Shown: positions 23,432 to 32,476 of the stretch, in pieces
How the letters are laid out: each line of letters opens with the position of its first letter
Position numbering within the stretch: position 1 is the first letter of the stretch
Source: Polynucleobacter sp. CS-Odin-A6
GTDB lineage: Bacteria > Pseudomonadota > Gammaproteobacteria > Burkholderiales > Burkholderiaceae
Length of the DNA: 64,000 nucleotides
Assembly (NCBI RefSeq): GCF_018882095.1
Contig: NZ_JACVPD010000005.1
Coordinates: 1 to 64,000, forward strand
Direction: 5' to 3'
The notes under the pieces: model-generated
What the model was told of the DNA's origin: nothing
Database searches by the model: none
Seen by the model: only the letters and a program-made list of their open reading frames with translations
Translations under genes and position numbers: made by a program

Positions 23432-24730
23432 TCATTCGCTGATCCGCTCTTTGGGGAAGCGCAAAGTAAACGTACTTCCTTTCCCCGTAACACTCTCAAC
23501 CACCAGTTGGGCCTGATGTCGATTCGCAATATGCTTCACAATCGCTAAGCCAAGGCCCGTACCACCAGTATCTCTCGAGCGACTTCTATCTACTCGATAG
23601 AAGCGCTCAGTTAGGCGAGACAAGTGCTCTGAGGCAATGCCCGGACCAGTATCAGTCACCGAAAACTCACCCTGCCCTTCGCTATTAATAGACCATTTGA
23701 CGCTTACCTGACCGGCATCGGGCGTGTAACGAATGGCATTAGAAACAAGATTGCTGAAGGCAGAGAGAATTTCTCGATCTTCACCTAGCAGGTTACTGGT
23801 GGCAGATGTTTCAAAAGTAAGCAGATGCCCCCCTTGAGAGAGGGCCTCCGCATCATTCTTAATCAGAGCCAGCAAGGTAGGAATATGAATTACCTGCATT
23901 GGCGCAGGCAAGGTGTTAGCCTCAAGATTAGCCAAGGTCAAGAGATCCTCAACGAGACTTTTCATGCGCTGCGCTTGAGACATCATCATCTCAAAATATT
24001 GGTGCTGTTGTGTCTTATCGAGACTCAAGGACTGCATCGTTTCCAAGAAACCCATCAATACCGTAATGGGTGTCCTCATCTCATGTGAAACATTCGCCAC
24101 GAAATCCCGACGCATCGCATCTGCCTTTTGCAGGTCAGTAACATCTTGAACCAGTAAAAGGTGACGTTGATCGCCAAAAGGAAAGGCTTGCAACATTAAA
24201 CTTAAATTACTTGAGGGCCCGATCCTTTCAAGCAATAGAGGTTCTTCAAATTGGCGTTTCGTGAGGTATTGAATAAATTCAGGGCGACGAATTAAGAAAT
24301 TCACTCTTTGCAATGCATCGCGCTTATAGAGAAGCCCAAAAAAGCGTTCAGCTATCCCATTGCACCATTCAATTTGATCTTGGTCATCTAGCATCAGGAT
24401 CCCGTTGGGAGAAGCCTGAAGAGCCTCAATAAATCTTGCATGCTGTTGTTCAGCAACGCTAATTTTTTGCTTTAGATTACGCACCAAGCGCTGTAATCTG
24501 AAAAATACCTCTTCCCAAAAACCACTAGGAAGCGGCATTACCTCAACAGCATCCCTTTGAACGTATTTATATAAGCGAGCTAAATTAATATAAGAGTAAA
24601 CCAAAGGAAGGGCCAAAATGGCAATTCCTGAGGCAATAGCAATTTTTGCACCCCAGTTTAATAGGGCGATATAAGCAAAAATAAATGCCAGGGAAACAAT
24701 GAAGATGAAACGACTTAAAGCAGATGACAT
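23432..24730 (-). CDS. phoR: Phosphate-regulon sensor histidine kinase PhoR
   Basis: 432 residues. Two membrane helices (about 8-25 and 29-48) are followed by a linker, a PAS domain (about 95-200, ALQASPNGILMLDD) and the HisKA dimerisation helix with phospho-acceptor His216 in VSHEMRTPI. The ATPase domain has NAIRYTP (N box), DTGPGI (G1) and GTGLGLAIVKH (G2). It phosphorylates PhoB when PstSCAB/PhoU signals low phosphate. It lies 64 bp behind phoB and ends the pst-pho operon. Confidence 0.95.
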   Translation of the reverse strand: MSSALSRFIFIVSLAFIFAYIALLNWGAKIAIASGIAILALPLVYSYINLARLYKYVQRDAVEVMPLPSGFWEEVFFRLQRLVRNLKQKISVAEQQHARFIEALQASPNGILMLDDQDQIEWCNGIAERFFGLLYKRDALQRVNFLIRRPEFIQYLTKRQFEEPLLLERIGPSSNLSLMLQAFPFGDQRHLLLVQDVTDLQKADAMRRDFVANVSHEMRTPITVLMGFLETMQSLSLDKTQQHQYFEMMMSQAQRMKSLVEDLLTLANLEANTLPAPMQVIHIPTLLALIKNDAEALSQGGHLLTFETSATSNLLGEDREILSAFSNLVSNAIRYTPDAGQVSVKWSINSEGQGEFSVTDTGPGIASEHLSRLTERFYRVDRSRSRDTGGTGLGLAIVKHIANRHQAQLVVESVTGKGSTFTLRFPKERISE

Positions 24731-24794
24731 GCCGCAATCTTAGAGCATTCAGGATTTAAATGGAAAAATTTGATAAAGCCCAACAATGCCGGGC

Positions 24795-25511
24795 TTAATT
24801 TTGCGTAGGAGTCTTCGTGATGCGATAACCACTACCCCGAACCGTCTCAATAAAACGATCACAATCCATCGGCGTTAAAGCAGCTCTTAACCTCTTAATA
24901 TGGACATCAACAGTACGCTCTTCAATGTAAACCTCATTACCCCAAATCTTATCCAGCAGGTTAGCTCTGGAATGTACCCGTTCTGGATTTGCCATAAAAA
25001 ATTGCAAAATCCGGTATTCCGTGGGGCCCAAGGGAATGGGTTTGGGCTCCATATTGGGCCATACTGCTAAAACACGATGTGAGACTGGATCTAGCTGAAG
25101 CGGACCTATAGAAAGTGGACCTACCTCCTCCACCGGCATTTGGCGACGCAGCAAGGCTTTAACCCTAGCGACTAATTCTTTAGGAGAGAAAGGTTTAGTG
25201 ACATAGTCATCCGCCCCCGAATCCAATCCCAACACTTTATCTGATTCCTCACTTTTGGCAGTCAGCATCAGAATAGGTAAAAAACGAGTCCGCTCATTGG
25301 CTCGCAACTCTTTCGCAAATTGCACGCCAGACTTGCCCGGGAGCATCCAATCCAAGATCAACAAATGAGGGAGAGTGCCCCGCATCATATTAAGCGCAAC
25401 ATCGGTTTGCATGGCTTTTTCAACTTCATAGCCAGCATGAGTGAGATTAACCGCAATCAGCTCTGCAATAGAAGGCTCATCTTCAACAATCAATATGCGG
25501 TGAGTCATCAT
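24795..25511 (-). CDS. phoB: Phosphate-regulon response regulator PhoB
   Basis: 238 residues. The receiver domain has the acidic pair ED (10-11), phospho-acceptor Asp54 in LILDWMLPG and Lys in VTKPFSPKEL. The C-terminal OmpR-type winged helix (about 140-232) contains RVHSRANLLDKIWG and ERTVDVHIKRLR. It binds Pho boxes as tandem 11-bp units, five of which sets I find in this window. Two adjacent ATG codons open the frame; either may be used. It follows phoU by 20 bp. Confidence 0.96.
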   Translation of the reverse strand: MMTHRILIVEDEPSIAELIAVNLTHAGYEVEKAMQTDVALNMMRGTLPHLLILDWMLPGKSGVQFAKELRANERTRFLPILMLTAKSEESDKVLGLDSGADDYVTKPFSPKELVARVKALLRRQMPVEEVGPLSIGPLQLDPVSHRVLAVWPNMEPKPIPLGPTEYRILQFFMANPERVHSRANLLDKIWGNEVYIEERTVDVHIKRLRAALTPMDCDRFIETVRGSGYRITKTPTQN

Positions 25512-25531
25512 GAATTCCGTATCGATGTCGC

Positions 25532-26239
25532 TTATTCTTTATTCGCCTCACGCACCAAATCTTCATGAGGAATGTGGCGTACATCCGAACCTTTAGCAAC
25601 ATATATAACGAACTCGGCGATATTCTTCGCATGGTCACCAATACGCTCAATTGCTTTAGCAATCGTAAGCATATCTAGACCTGTAGAAATCGTATGGGGA
25701 TCTTTCATCATATAAGAAATCAGTTTACGTACAAACGCACGAAACTCTTCATCGATTTGGCGATCTTCCTGAACCACCTCAGCTGCTGCAATCGTATCTA
25801 AGCGGGCAAAAGCGTCCAAGCTACGACGCAATAGTGATATTGCCATTTGGCCAGATAAACGAATCTCAGCCACATTAATATTGTGCAGAGCCCCAGCCTC
25901 AATTAATTTTTTGGACATTCTAGCAACTTGCTTTGCCTCATCTCCTGCTCTTTCGAGATTGGTGATCGCCTTAGAAACGGCCATAACCAAACGCAAGTCA
26001 CGGGCTGTAGGCTGTCGACGTGCAATGACTTCAGTACAGGCTAGATCAATTTGAATTTCAAGATCGTTAACAAGCTTTTCATTTTCAATGACGACATTAC
26101 AAGTTTCTAAGTCCATTTGCGTGAAAGCGCGCATGGCAGTAGCAATCTGTGATTCAACGAGACCTCCCATTTCTAGCAAACGGCTAGAAAGTGAATTTAG
26201 GTCAGCATCAAATTGTGAGGAAAGGTGTTTATCTGACAT
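25532..26239 (-). CDS. phoU: Phosphate transport regulator PhoU
   Basis: 235 residues from ATG 26239; GGAG lies 7 bp before it. The frame also opens four codons upstream at 26251 without a ribosome site. The all-helical protein has two repeated three-helix bundles with the metal-binding patterns DLEIQIDLACTEVIARRQP near residue 60 and ERIGDHAKNIAEF near 205. It couples the Pst transporter to PhoR and keeps the Pho regulon off when phosphate is plentiful. Confidence 0.95.
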   Translation of the reverse strand: MSDKHLSSQFDADLNSLSSRLLEMGGLVESQIATAMRAFTQMDLETCNVVIENEKLVNDLEIQIDLACTEVIARRQPTARDLRLVMAVSKAITNLERAGDEAKQVARMSKKLIEAGALHNINVAEIRLSGQMAISLLRRSLDAFARLDTIAAAEVVQEDRQIDEEFRAFVRKLISYMMKDPHTISTGLDMLTIAKAIERIGDHAKNIAEFVIYVAKGSDVRHIPHEDLVREANKE

Positions 26240-26251
26240 TACTATCTCCAA

Positions 26252-27103
26252 TTAACCGAAGCGGCCGGTAATATAGTCTTCAGTTTCCTTGCGCTGAGGT
26301 TTGATGAAAATTTCATCAGTCTTGCCATATTCAATCAAACTTCCAAGGTACATATAGGCAGTGTAATCGGATACACGTGCAGCCTGCTGCATATTATGTG
26401 TCACGATCGCAATCGTATACTCATGCTTCAGCTCATTGATCAACTCCTCGATCTTACCCGTAGAAATAGGATCAAGGGCTGAGGTTGGCTCATCCAATAA
26501 GATAACAGAGGGCTTTACTGCGACCCCACGGGCAATACAGAGGCGCTGTTGCTGACCGCCAGAAAGGGATAAACCACTTTGGCTGAGCTTATCTTTAGCT
26601 TCATTCCATAACGCGGCCTTATTTAAAGCCCACTCTACCCGCTCATCCATTTCGGAACGAGACAGTTTTTCGTATAAGCGCACACCAAATGCAATGTTCT
26701 CATAGATAGACATTGGGAATGGGGTTGGCTTCTGAAAGACCATACCAATTCTTGAGCGTAGTAAGTTCAAATCCTGACCTGATTCCAAAATATTTTGGCC
26801 ATAAAAATTAATCTCGCCCTCTGCACGTTGGCCAGGGTAGAGGTCATACATGCGATTTAAAGTACGCAATAAGGTAGACTTGCCGCAACCTGATGGCCCA
26901 ATAAAGGCAGTCACTTTACCTTCTTGAATATCTAGATTGATATCCTTTAGACCCTGAAATGATCCGTAGAAAAAATTCAGATTACGCACTTCAAGCGCAT
27001 TCTTAACAGCAACTTGTGAATTATGGTTTGTCGTTTCGCTCATTCCCACCCCTTGACTATCAATCTGATTTAAGTCAAACATTGTTTTCATATTAGCCAT
27101 CAT
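26252..27103 (-). CDS. pstB: Phosphate ABC transporter ATP-binding protein PstB
   Basis: 283 residues from ATG 27103, whose first bases overlap the pstA stop as ATGA; a longer frame to 27187 only reads over pstA. Walker A is GPSGCGKST, the signature is LSGGQQQRL, Walker B is [12 protein letters not shown], and the H-loop is VTHNMQQA. It energises high-affinity phosphate import. The N-terminal 35 residues before VRNLNFFYG are a leader longer than in E. coli; internal start MSETTNH is an alternative. Confidence 0.95.
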   Translation of the reverse strand: MMANMKTMFDLNQIDSQGVGMSETTNHNSQVAVKNALEVRNLNFFYGSFQGLKDINLDIQEGKVTAFIGPSGCGKSTLLRTLNRMYDLYPGQRAEGEINFYGQNILESGQDLNLLRSRIGMVFQKPTPFPMSIYENIAFGVRLYEKLSRSEMDERVEWALNKAALWNEAKDKLSQSGLSLSGGQQQRLCIARGVAVKPSVILLDEPTSALDPISTGKIEELINELKHEYTIAIVTHNMQQAARVSDYTAYMYLGSLIEYGKTDEIFIKPQRKETEDYITGRFG

Positions 27104-27966
27104 GCTTGTACTTTCTCGCGGAATAACACTCGGGCTAAGATATTTAAGCCCAATACTGCAATCGTAATTAAAAGCGCCCCGCCCCATGCAAGGTCAACCC
27201 AGTTCTCATATGGACTCATTGCAAACTGGAAGATCACTACAGGTAAATTTGCCATTGGTGCGTTCATATTGGTAGAAAAGAATTGATTATTCAACGCGGT
27301 AAATAACAAAGGCGCTGTTTCGCCGCTAATACGGGCTAGGGCCAATAAAATACCTGTGATTACGCCAGACTGCGCCGCTCTTAAGGTAATCATGAAAGCC
27401 ACTTTCCATTTAGGCGTACCTAATGCATAAGCTGCTTCACGCAAACTGCCTGGAACTAAACGCAACATGTTTTCAGTAGTACGAACCACCACAGGAATAG
27501 CAATTAGGGCCAAGGCAATCGTTCCAGCCCAGCCAGAGAAATGGCGTACCTGAGCAACCACTAAAGCGTATACGAAGAGTCCAATCACAATCGATGGAGC
27601 AGAAAGCATGATGTCAGTTACAAACCGTGTCACTGAAGCAATACGGCTCCGATCACCGTACTCGGAAAGGTAAAGACCCGCTAAAACTCCAACTGGTGTA
27701 CTAATTAAGGTACAGCAACCCACTAACATCAAGCTGCCAACGATGGCATTAGCCAAGCCACCACCTTCTGAACCTGGAGCTGGAGTGCTGTGAGTAAACA
27801 TATTTAAATCAAGCGATGCAAAGCCTTTATAAAACAGGATGCCTAAAATCCAAAAGAGGAAGATCATTCCCAAAACCATAGCTGTCATGGAAAGGGTTAG
27901 GCCAATCTTATTCGCACGCTTTCTCTTTGAAAAAAGTGCTGGATCAATGTTAGAAAAATCGTTCAT
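27100..27966 (-). CDS. pstA: Phosphate ABC transporter permease PstA
   Basis: 288 residues from ATG 27966, overlapping the pstC stop as ATGA (a frame extension of 14 codons lies over pstC). Six membrane helices and the permease loop [20 protein letters not shown] (about residues 178-197), the contact site for PstB. Forms the inner-membrane channel with PstC. Confidence 0.95.
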   Translation of the reverse strand: MNDFSNIDPALFSKRKRANKIGLTLSMTAMVLGMIFLFWILGILFYKGFASLDLNMFTHSTPAPGSEGGGLANAIVGSLMLVGCCTLISTPVGVLAGLYLSEYGDRSRIASVTRFVTDIMLSAPSIVIGLFVYALVVAQVRHFSGWAGTIALALIAIPVVVRTTENMLRLVPGSLREAAYALGTPKWKVAFMITLRAAQSGVITGILLALARISGETAPLLFTALNNQFFSTNMNAPMANLPVVIFQFAMSPYENWVDLAWGGALLITIAVLGLNILARVLFREKVQA

Positions 27967-28952
27967 GTTTTTAGTCCCTGCTTTTTCTCCATATTGTTCA
28001 GCATCCACTTAGCTGATGCCAAGACAATAAAAGTAATGATGAACAAGGCTAATCCCAGCACATACAGTGAGGATAGATGGCTGCCTGCCTCTGCCTCACC
28101 AAATTCATTGGCTAAAGTTGAAGCAATCGAAGTACCTGGGGCAAATAAAGATGGGGATAGCCGGTGGGCATTACCAATCACAAAGGTAACAGCCATTGTT
28201 TCACCAAGCGCCCTTCCCAAACCAAGCATTACCCCACCAATTACGCCTGCCTTGGTATATGGCAGCACTACGTTTCGGACAACTTCCCAAGTAGTGCAGC
28301 CAATACCGTAGGCAGACTCTTTTAAAACTGGAGGAACAATCTCAAAGACATCGCGCATAACTGAAGCAATGAAAGGCAGAATCATCATCGCTAGAATCAG
28401 GCCGGCACACAAAATGCCGATTCCATTAAATGCGCCAGAAAATAAGATGCCTAAACCTGGAATTTTTCCAAGGGTGGCAGCTAATGCAGGCTGAACATAC
28501 TCTGCAAAAAGAGGGGCAAAAATAAACAGACCAAACATACCGTAAATAATAGAAGGTACGGCGGCTAGTAATTCAACAGCAGTACCCAATGGTCTGCGCA
28601 ACGATCCAGGGCATAGCTCCGTTAGGAAAACAGCAATACCGAAACTAAGAGGAACGGCAATAAGTAAAGCAATTACCGATGTAACTACAGTTCCGTAAAT
28701 TGCAATCAGACCACCAAACTCCCCATTGACAACATCCCACTCTTGGGTAAAGAAAAAACCAAGACCAAAAGTATTCAGCGCAGGCCAAGCATTGATCAGT
28801 AAGGAGATAATGATGCCAAGTAAGGCAATAAGAACGGATACCGCAAAGAATTGGGTAATAGTATGAAACAGGAAGTCTTGTACACGCTGTAACTTGGCGA
28901 CTCTGAGCGCCTGAGGTGTTGGCATCGAAGCTGACTGGGTGATATCCATCAT
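27963..28952 (-). CDS. pstC: Phosphate ABC transporter permease PstC
   Basis: 329 residues with about six to seven membrane helices. The permease loop is [20 protein letters not shown] (near residue 211). [16 protein letters not shown] and [11 protein letters not shown] are further family segments. It lies 87 bp behind pstS, with two strong hairpins in the gap, so it is probably expressed at a lower level than the binding protein. The start has two adjacent ATG codons. Confidence 0.95.
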   Translation of the reverse strand: MMDITQSASMPTPQALRVAKLQRVQDFLFHTITQFFAVSVLIALLGIIISLLINAWPALNTFGLGFFFTQEWDVVNGEFGGLIAIYGTVVTSVIALLIAVPLSFGIAVFLTELCPGSLRRPLGTAVELLAAVPSIIYGMFGLFIFAPLFAEYVQPALAATLGKIPGLGILFSGAFNGIGILCAGLILAMMILPFIASVMRDVFEIVPPVLKESAYGIGCTTWEVVRNVVLPYTKAGVIGGVMLGLGRALGETMAVTFVIGNAHRLSPSLFAPGTSIASTLANEFGEAEAGSHLSSLYVLGLALFIITFIVLASAKWMLNNMEKKQGLKT

Positions 28953-28975
28953 AATTAAGCTTATTTAAATAATGA

Positions 28976-29033
28976 AACAGCCCCACTCATGGGTGGAGCT
29001 GTTATTCAGTAATGATTAAGGAATCTTAATCAT
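28976..29033 (-). terminator. Tandem hairpins between pstS and pstC (attenuating terminator)
   Basis: Minus strand: ATGATTAAG-ATTC-CTTAATCAT (29012-29033) is a perfect 9-bp hairpin right behind pstS. AACAGC..CCAC and GTGG..GCTGTT (28976-29003) form a second stem of about 10 bp followed by TTTCATTATTT. Such structures in binding-protein operons protect the pstS mRNA 3' end and reduce read-through into the permease genes. The tail is only moderately T-rich, so termination is likely partial. Confidence 0.65.
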
Positions 29034-29039
29034 CAAACC

Positions 29040-30062
29040 TTACTTCGTGACTACCTTAGAAAATACATTCTTACGAATGAAATCTGTTGTTGCGTCAGGC
29101 ATTGGAACGTAATCCAACTCTTCAGCCATCTTCTTGCCGTCTTTAAATGCAAAGTCAAAAAACTTGATGACTTCAGCAGCATTCGCTTTGTTTTCTGGGT
29201 TCTTGTACAAGAGAATGAAAGATGCACCAGTAATTGGCCACGACTTAGCACCAGAAGCATCGGTAATAAATGTACCCATACCTGGAATCTTCGCCCAATC
29301 AGTGCCAGCAGCTGCGGCAGCGAAAGTTGAATCGTCAGGCGCAACAAAATTGCCAGCCTTGTTCTTCAGAGAGATGTAAGTCATTTTATTTTTCTTGGCG
29401 TAAGCATACTCAACATAACCCACTGAGTTCTTTACACGAGTAACGTTAGCTGCAACACCTTCATTACCCTTGCCACCTACAGTAGAGGCTGCAGGCCATT
29501 TGACGTTAGCACCAGAACCAACAGCGTCTTTAAATAATGTGCTGGTTTTTGCTAAGTAGTCAGTGAAAATTGCCGTTGTTCCTGAACCATCAGCACGAGT
29601 AACAACCGTAATTGGACCAGAAGGAATCTTCACACCTGGGTTCATGATCGCAATGCGCTTATCACCCCAGTCAGAAATAACACCTTGAAAAATATCAGCC
29701 AAAGTTGGGCCGTCTAACTTGATTTCACCAGGTTTAACGCCATCGACGTTAATCACTGGAACAACACCGCCAATAATGGCAGGGAATTGAACCATGCCAT
29801 CTTTTTCTAATTCTTCAAATTTTTGTGGATTGTCGGTTGCACCGAAATCAACTGTCTTTGCTTTGATTTGCTTAATGCCACCTGAAGAACCAATCGATTG
29901 ATAGTTCAAGTTAGAGCCTGTTTTTGCCTTGTAGGCTTCAGCCCATTTAGCGTAAATTGGGTATGGGAATGTTGCGCCAGCGCCAGTCATATCCACTGCA
30001 AATGCAACTGGGGCGAATGAAATCGCGCTGATTACTACCGCTTTTTTAAACAATGAGTTCAT
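29040..30062 (-). CDS. pstS: Periplasmic phosphate-binding protein PstS
   Basis: 340 residues with a signal peptide (about 1-22, ending FAVD). Family motifs GAGATFPYPIYAKWA, QSIGSSGGIKQI, DFGATDNP and TRADGSGTT match phosphate-contacting loops of PstS. It captures phosphate for PstCAB. The gene opens the pstSCAB-phoU-phoB-phoR operon and stands behind a Pho box (30123-30139), so the operon is autoregulated by its own product PhoB. Confidence 0.96.
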   Translation of the reverse strand: MNSLFKKAVVISAISFAPVAFAVDMTGAGATFPYPIYAKWAEAYKAKTGSNLNYQSIGSSGGIKQIKAKTVDFGATDNPQKFEELEKDGMVQFPAIIGGVVPVINVDGVKPGEIKLDGPTLADIFQGVISDWGDKRIAIMNPGVKIPSGPITVVTRADGSGTTAIFTDYLAKTSTLFKDAVGSGANVKWPAASTVGGKGNEGVAANVTRVKNSVGYVEYAYAKKNKMTYISLKNKAGNFVAPDDSTFAAAAAGTDWAKIPGMGTFITDASGAKSWPITGASFILLYKNPENKANAAEVIKFFDFAFKDGKKMAEELDYVPMPDATTDFIRKNVFSKVVTK

Positions 30063-30106
30063 CTAAATCGTTCCTCAAATAAATAACGCAACATTGCGAT
30101 GCTTGA

Positions 30107-30139
30107 ACGATACGATTTGCGTATGACGCTTTGATGACA
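30107..30139 (-). promoter_or_regulatory. PhoB binding site and -10 element of the pst operon
   Basis: Minus strand TGTCAT-CAAAG-CGTCAT (30123-30139): one perfect and one 5-of-6 unit, 11 bp apart. TATCGT at 30107-30112 lies 10 bp further, the place of a -10 element, and pstS starts 45 bp on. Confidence 0.8.
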
Positions 30140-30177
30140 AAGACTTTAATTAAAATTAATTCAATTAAATCAGCGGC

Positions 30178-31521
30178 TTATATGGTTGGTACCAAATCAG
30201 CAATACACTTTGCCGAACTTTGGGCTACAGCACTATCTTGAGCCTCAACCATCACTCGTAGGACCGGTTCTGTGCCTGAGGCCCGTATCAACACCCTACC
30301 CGTTCCTTTGAGGTTGCTCTCTACTTGGCTAATCTTAGATTTCAGGGTGATATCGGAATTCCAGTCGTAACCAGGCTTGAATTTCACATTCAAAAGTACT
30401 TGAGGAAGGATTTTGACGGAATCAAGCAATTGAGCCAGACTCTGCTTATACTGACTCATCGCTGCCAAGACCTGAAGTGCTGCAATCGTGCCATCCCCAG
30501 TAGAGTGTTGATCTAAACACAGTAAATGCCCTGAACCCTCACCACCAATGATCCAACCCTTCTCTTTCAAACGTTCTAGAACGTAACGATCACCAACATT
30601 CGCTCGCTCAAAGCCAATCCCCAAAGCTTTAATGGCATTCTCCACTGCAAGGTTTGTCATCAGGGTACCGACAACGCCACCGAGTTCCTGGCCACGAGAA
30701 ATCCGGTCTTTTGCAAGAACATATAAAAGCTCATCACCGTTAAAAAGGCGGCCGCTTGCATCTACCATTTGCAGGCGATCTGCATCGCCATCTAATGCAA
30801 TACCCAGATCGGCACCAAGCTCTTTTACCTTAGCTATCAAAGCCTCTGGTGCAGTAGCACCACAACCATCATTAATATTGCGCCCATCAGGATGCACCCC
30901 AATCGAAATCACCTCTGCACCGAGCTCATGAAAAACAGGTGGAGCAGTATGGTAAGCAGCGCCATTGGCACAATCAAGCACTAGCTTAAGACCCTTGAGA
31001 TTGAGCTCAGGGGGGAATGTCGATTTACAAAACTCAATGTAGCGACCCGCGGCATCATCGATCCGAAATGCTTTTCCTAATTCTTTAGAGCTGACGCAAC
31101 CCATGGGTAAGTCAAGCTCAGCTTCAATTGCCAGCTCTAGCTCGTCAGTTAACTTGCCACCTTCAGCAGAAAAAAACTTGATACCGTTATCCTGATAAGG
31201 ATTGTGTGATGCTGAGATCACGACACCCGCTGATAAACGCAGCGCTTTAGTAAGATAAGCAACCCCGGGAGTGGGCATCGGGCCACAGAGCATCACGTCA
31301 ACACCTGCAGCTGCAAAGCCGGCCTCTAAGGAGGCTTCCAAGAGATAGCCCGAGATGCGCGTATCTTTACCAATCAAAATCTTGCAACGCTCACCAAGCT
31401 TGGCATTTCGACTCAGCACTTTGCCTGCAGCATAACCAAGGCGGGTAATGAATTCCGGAACGATCGGAAATTGCCCCACCTCGCCACGAATACCATCAGT
31501 ACCAAAGTATTGTTTTTTCAT
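30178..31521 (-). CDS. glmM: Phosphoglucosamine mutase GlmM
   Basis: 447 residues, the standard length. It begins YFGTDGIRG; the phospho-serine loop is [18 protein letters not shown] (Ser about 104), the metal loop is [10 protein letters not shown], the sugar-binding loop GGEGSGHL, and the phosphate-binding end is [12 protein letters not shown]. It converts glucosamine-6-phosphate to glucosamine-1-phosphate for peptidoglycan and LPS. It is the last gene of the ftsH-folP-glmM run, 51 bp behind folP. Confidence 0.97.
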   Translation of the reverse strand: MKKQYFGTDGIRGEVGQFPIVPEFITRLGYAAGKVLSRNAKLGERCKILIGKDTRISGYLLEASLEAGFAAAGVDVMLCGPMPTPGVAYLTKALRLSAGVVISASHNPYQDNGIKFFSAEGGKLTDELELAIEAELDLPMGCVSSKELGKAFRIDDAAGRYIEFCKSTFPPELNLKGLKLVLDCANGAAYHTAPPVFHELGAEVISIGVHPDGRNINDGCGATAPEALIAKVKELGADLGIALDGDADRLQMVDASGRLFNGDELLYVLAKDRISRGQELGGVVGTLMTNLAVENAIKALGIGFERANVGDRYVLERLKEKGWIIGGEGSGHLLCLDQHSTGDGTIAALQVLAAMSQYKQSLAQLLDSVKILPQVLLNVKFKPGYDWNSDITLKSKISQVESNLKGTGRVLIRASGTEPVLRVMVEAQDSAVAQSSAKCIADLVPTI

Positions 31522-31572
31522 AGCTTTAATTATAAAACTTGTAGTCTTTTAATTGGCCAAGTAATGACTCAG

Positions 31573-32445
31573 TCAGGCCTGAATCGCTTCCCAGAGCTTC
31601 AAGGAATCAACTGTTTCTTGGACATCGTGGACACGAATGATCCGAGCACCCCGATCTGCAGCCAAAATGGCAGCTGCAATACTGGGCGCCACTCGTTCAT
31701 TCGTATCTCGACCGGTTAATTTACCGAGCATAGACTTGCGAGAGATTCCTGCTAAAACGGGATACCCCAGTTGCGAGAATTGATCAAAATGAGCTAGCAT
31801 CTTGAGGTTATGTTCTAAGCTTTTACCAAAACCAAAACCAGGATCAATGGCGATGCGGTTTTGAGCAACCCCCCACTCTTGTAATAGATCTGCACGCTCT
31901 AGTAAAAAATACCTCACCTCGGCAATGACATCGCGATACTCGGGATCAAATTGCATGGTTTGTGGATCACGCTGCATGTGCATTAAGACAATTCCACAGG
32001 GCTCCTCTGGATTCTGTTGATCGCTCTCTAATACAGCTTCTAACGCACCCTCTTGTCGAAGAGCCCAAATATCATTGATGCAATCTACGCCAGCTCGCAA
32101 AGCCTGTCGCATCGTTTCTGCTTTATAAGTATCAATCGATAACGCTACACCGCAATCTTTCAGCGCCTCAATCACCGGTAGAACGCGATCTAATTCTTCT
32201 TGGAGAGAAACCGGTATCGCGCCAGGTCGAGTAGATTCACCACCGACATCGATGATGTCAACACCGTTGGCAATCATGCGCTCTGCTTGGGTAATAGCAT
32301 CATTGGCAGTTCTGAACTGCCCGCCATCCGAAAATGAATCGGGTGTGGCATTGAGGATGCCCATCACTAACGGGCGATGACGTTTGCTAAAGTCAAAAAG
32401 AAAACGCCCGCAACGCCATGTTGCGGGCAGAGTTTGCTTAATCAC
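31573..32445 (-). CDS. folP: Dihydropteroate synthase FolP
   Basis: 290 residues with a GTG start at 32445. Motifs: MGILNATPDSFSDGG (about 28-42), DVGGESTRPGA (pterin and phosphate loop), SIDTYKAE, DINDI-type segment INDIWAL, DPGFGFGKS and GISRKSMLG. It joins 4-aminobenzoate to the pterin diphosphate in folate synthesis. A strong terminator-like hairpin lies inside its first 20 codons. The segment WRCGRF before the first motif is, as I recall, conserved in related FolP, which supports the upstream start. Confidence 0.95.
   Translation of the reverse strand: MIKQTLPATWRCGRFLFDFSKRHRPLVMGILNATPDSFSDGGQFRTANDAITQAERMIANGVDIIDVGGESTRPGAIPVSLQEELDRVLPVIEALKDCGVALSIDTYKAETMRQALRAGVDCINDIWALRQEGALEAVLESDQQNPEEPCGIVLMHMQRDPQTMQFDPEYRDVIAEVRYFLLERADLLQEWGVAQNRIAIDPGFGFGKSLEHNLKMLAHFDQFSQLGYPVLAGISRKSMLGKLTGRDTNERVAPSIAAAILAADRGARIIRVHDVQETVDSLKLWEAIQA
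32394..32428 (-). terminator. Terminator-like hairpin inside the start of folP (behind ftsH)
   Basis: Minus strand: GCCCGCAAC-ATGGC-GTTGCGGGC, a perfect 9-bp GC-rich stem with a 5-base loop (32406-32428), then GTTTTCTTTTTG. It has all features of a Rho-independent terminator yet lies within folP codons 6 to 18, 49 bp behind the ftsH stop. It could end most ftsH transcripts and be opened or covered when ribosomes translate the start of folP. Confidence 0.7.
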
Positions 32446-32476
32446 CTAAAGAATAACTGAGGATGACTTAGACAAC

